NCBI GenBank assembly: GCA_041609995.1
Contig: JBFIPU010000077.1
Span: 1-13,584, forward strand
Reading direction: 5' to 3'
Source of the DNA: JABDOU01 sp041609995
GTDB taxonomy: Bacteria > Actinomycetota > Acidimicrobiia > Spongiisociales > SHLN01
Length of the DNA: 13,584 nt
Shown: positions 13,374-13,584 of the stretch, one piece after another
Layout: every line of letters starts with the position of its first letter
Position numbering within the stretch: the first letter of the stretch is position 1
The notes under the pieces: model-generated
The model's input: the letters and a program-made list of their open reading frames with translations, nothing else
Told to the model about the DNA's origin: nothing
Database searches by the model: none
Translations under genes and position numbers: made by a program

Positions 13374-13405
13374 CGAGAGGAGCCCTTTGTGCCGGGCTCC
13401 CCTCG
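13374..13405 (-). promoter_or_regulatory. Stem-loop between binding-protein and permease genes
   Basis: CGAGAGGAGCCC (13374-13385) pairs with GGGCTCCCCTCG (13394-13405), a 12-bp stem with one mismatch and an 8-base loop. There is no T run after it in the direction of transcription, so it is unlikely to stop all transcripts. In ABC operons such an intergenic hairpin typically protects the 3' end of the binding-protein mRNA or partly attenuates the genes below. It lies 36 bases after the binding-protein stop. Confidence 0.55.
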
Positions 13406-13440
13406 ATCGCTGATAATCACGCCGGTTCTGCAACGCCCTC

Positions 13441-13584
13441 TTATCCGCAGTCGCCGGCCGGGTTGGTTTCGTAGGGGGGTGGCTCGTTGATGTCACTGGG
13501 CACCGGGATGCAGGAACCGAACCACTTCTTCTGGATCTCAGCCAACGTGCCATCGGCAATCATCGCTTTGATCGCAACATCAAC
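13441..13584 (-). CDS. ABC transporter substrate-binding protein, C-terminal fragment
   Basis: The minus-strand frame is open from the right edge to TAA at 13443-13441 and gives the last 47 residues. 'AIKAMIADGTLAEIQKKWFG' is the classic C-terminal helix of family 3 (SBP_bac_3) amino-acid binding proteins ('ai..l.adGt...i..KwfG'). Beyond it is a 25-residue tail rich in proline with two cysteines (GSC... and GDCG), longer than the usual short end and able to form a disulfide. The rest of the gene, with its signal and ligand pocket, is outside the window. Position at the head of the permease and ATPase genes agrees. The ligand is likely the compound the downstream enzymes degrade. Confidence 0.88.
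   Translation of the reverse strand, partial: VDVAIKAMIADGTLAEIQKKWFGSCIPVPSDINEPPPYETNPAGDCG

Noticed and set aside
1..13584. tRNA, rRNA, CRISPR, insertion sequence, phage or attachment-site features
   Set aside because: No regularly spaced repeats, transposase or integrase reading frames, tRNA-like cloverleaf or terminal inverted repeats were seen on reading either strand; short or degenerate ones could still be missed by eye.

Overview
This window looks like chromosomal DNA from a high-GC bacterium, most likely an actinomycete-type (Actinomycetota) genome. The support is a GC-rich base composition with G/C-biased third positions, many GTG starts, very tight gene packing, and a promoter-like GTTT-N15-GGGTAA element in front of a CsbD stress gene that resembles actinobacterial stress-sigma promoters. 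No tRNA, rRNA, CRISPR array, transposase or phage gene is visible. No stretch longer than about 170 bases lacks a gene.

Left part (1-5985), small and mixed genes on both strands: the C-terminal end of a DUF1801-like protein (+); a small secreted or lipoprotein-like hypothetical (-); a CsbD-like stress protein (-) divergent from an EamA/DMT permease (+) that is translationally coupled to a VOC/glyoxalase-fold protein (+); a two-gene unit (-) of a four-helix membrane protein and a short XRE-type repressor, with a promoter framed by two copies of a 20-bp operator-like repeat; a dihydroorotase/hydantoinase-type amidohydrolase (+, 'A'); a metallo-beta-lactamase-fold gene (-) broken by two compensating frameshifts; and an EthD/dimeric alpha-beta-barrel-like protein (+).

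Right part (5980-13584), one long minus-strand operon read from right to left. Its order is an amino-acid-type ABC importer (binding protein, entering from the right edge and only its C-terminus visible; permease; permease; HisP-like ATPase), then an isochorismatase-fold amidase, a second dihydroorotase/hydantoinase-type cyclic amidohydrolase ('B'), aconitase-family large and small subunits (LeuC/LeuD-like), an isocitrate-lyase/PEP-mutase-family lyase, and a small lipoprotein. From the ATPase onward nearly every junction is a 1- or 4-base overlap or a 9-base gap, so these genes are very probably cotranscribed.

The enzyme order suggests a route of uptake, ring opening of a cyclic amide or imide, removal of the amide nitrogen, hydration of the resulting unsaturated diacid, and C-C cleavage of the hydroxy-diacid. 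The last two steps match dimethylmaleate hydratase and 2,3-dimethylmalate lyase of anaerobic nicotinate breakdown. Putting a hydantoinase-like imidase and an amidase in front of them suggests, as inference only, a pathway for a (di)alkylmaleimide-type or related N-heterocycle. This is the most interesting candidate system in the window.
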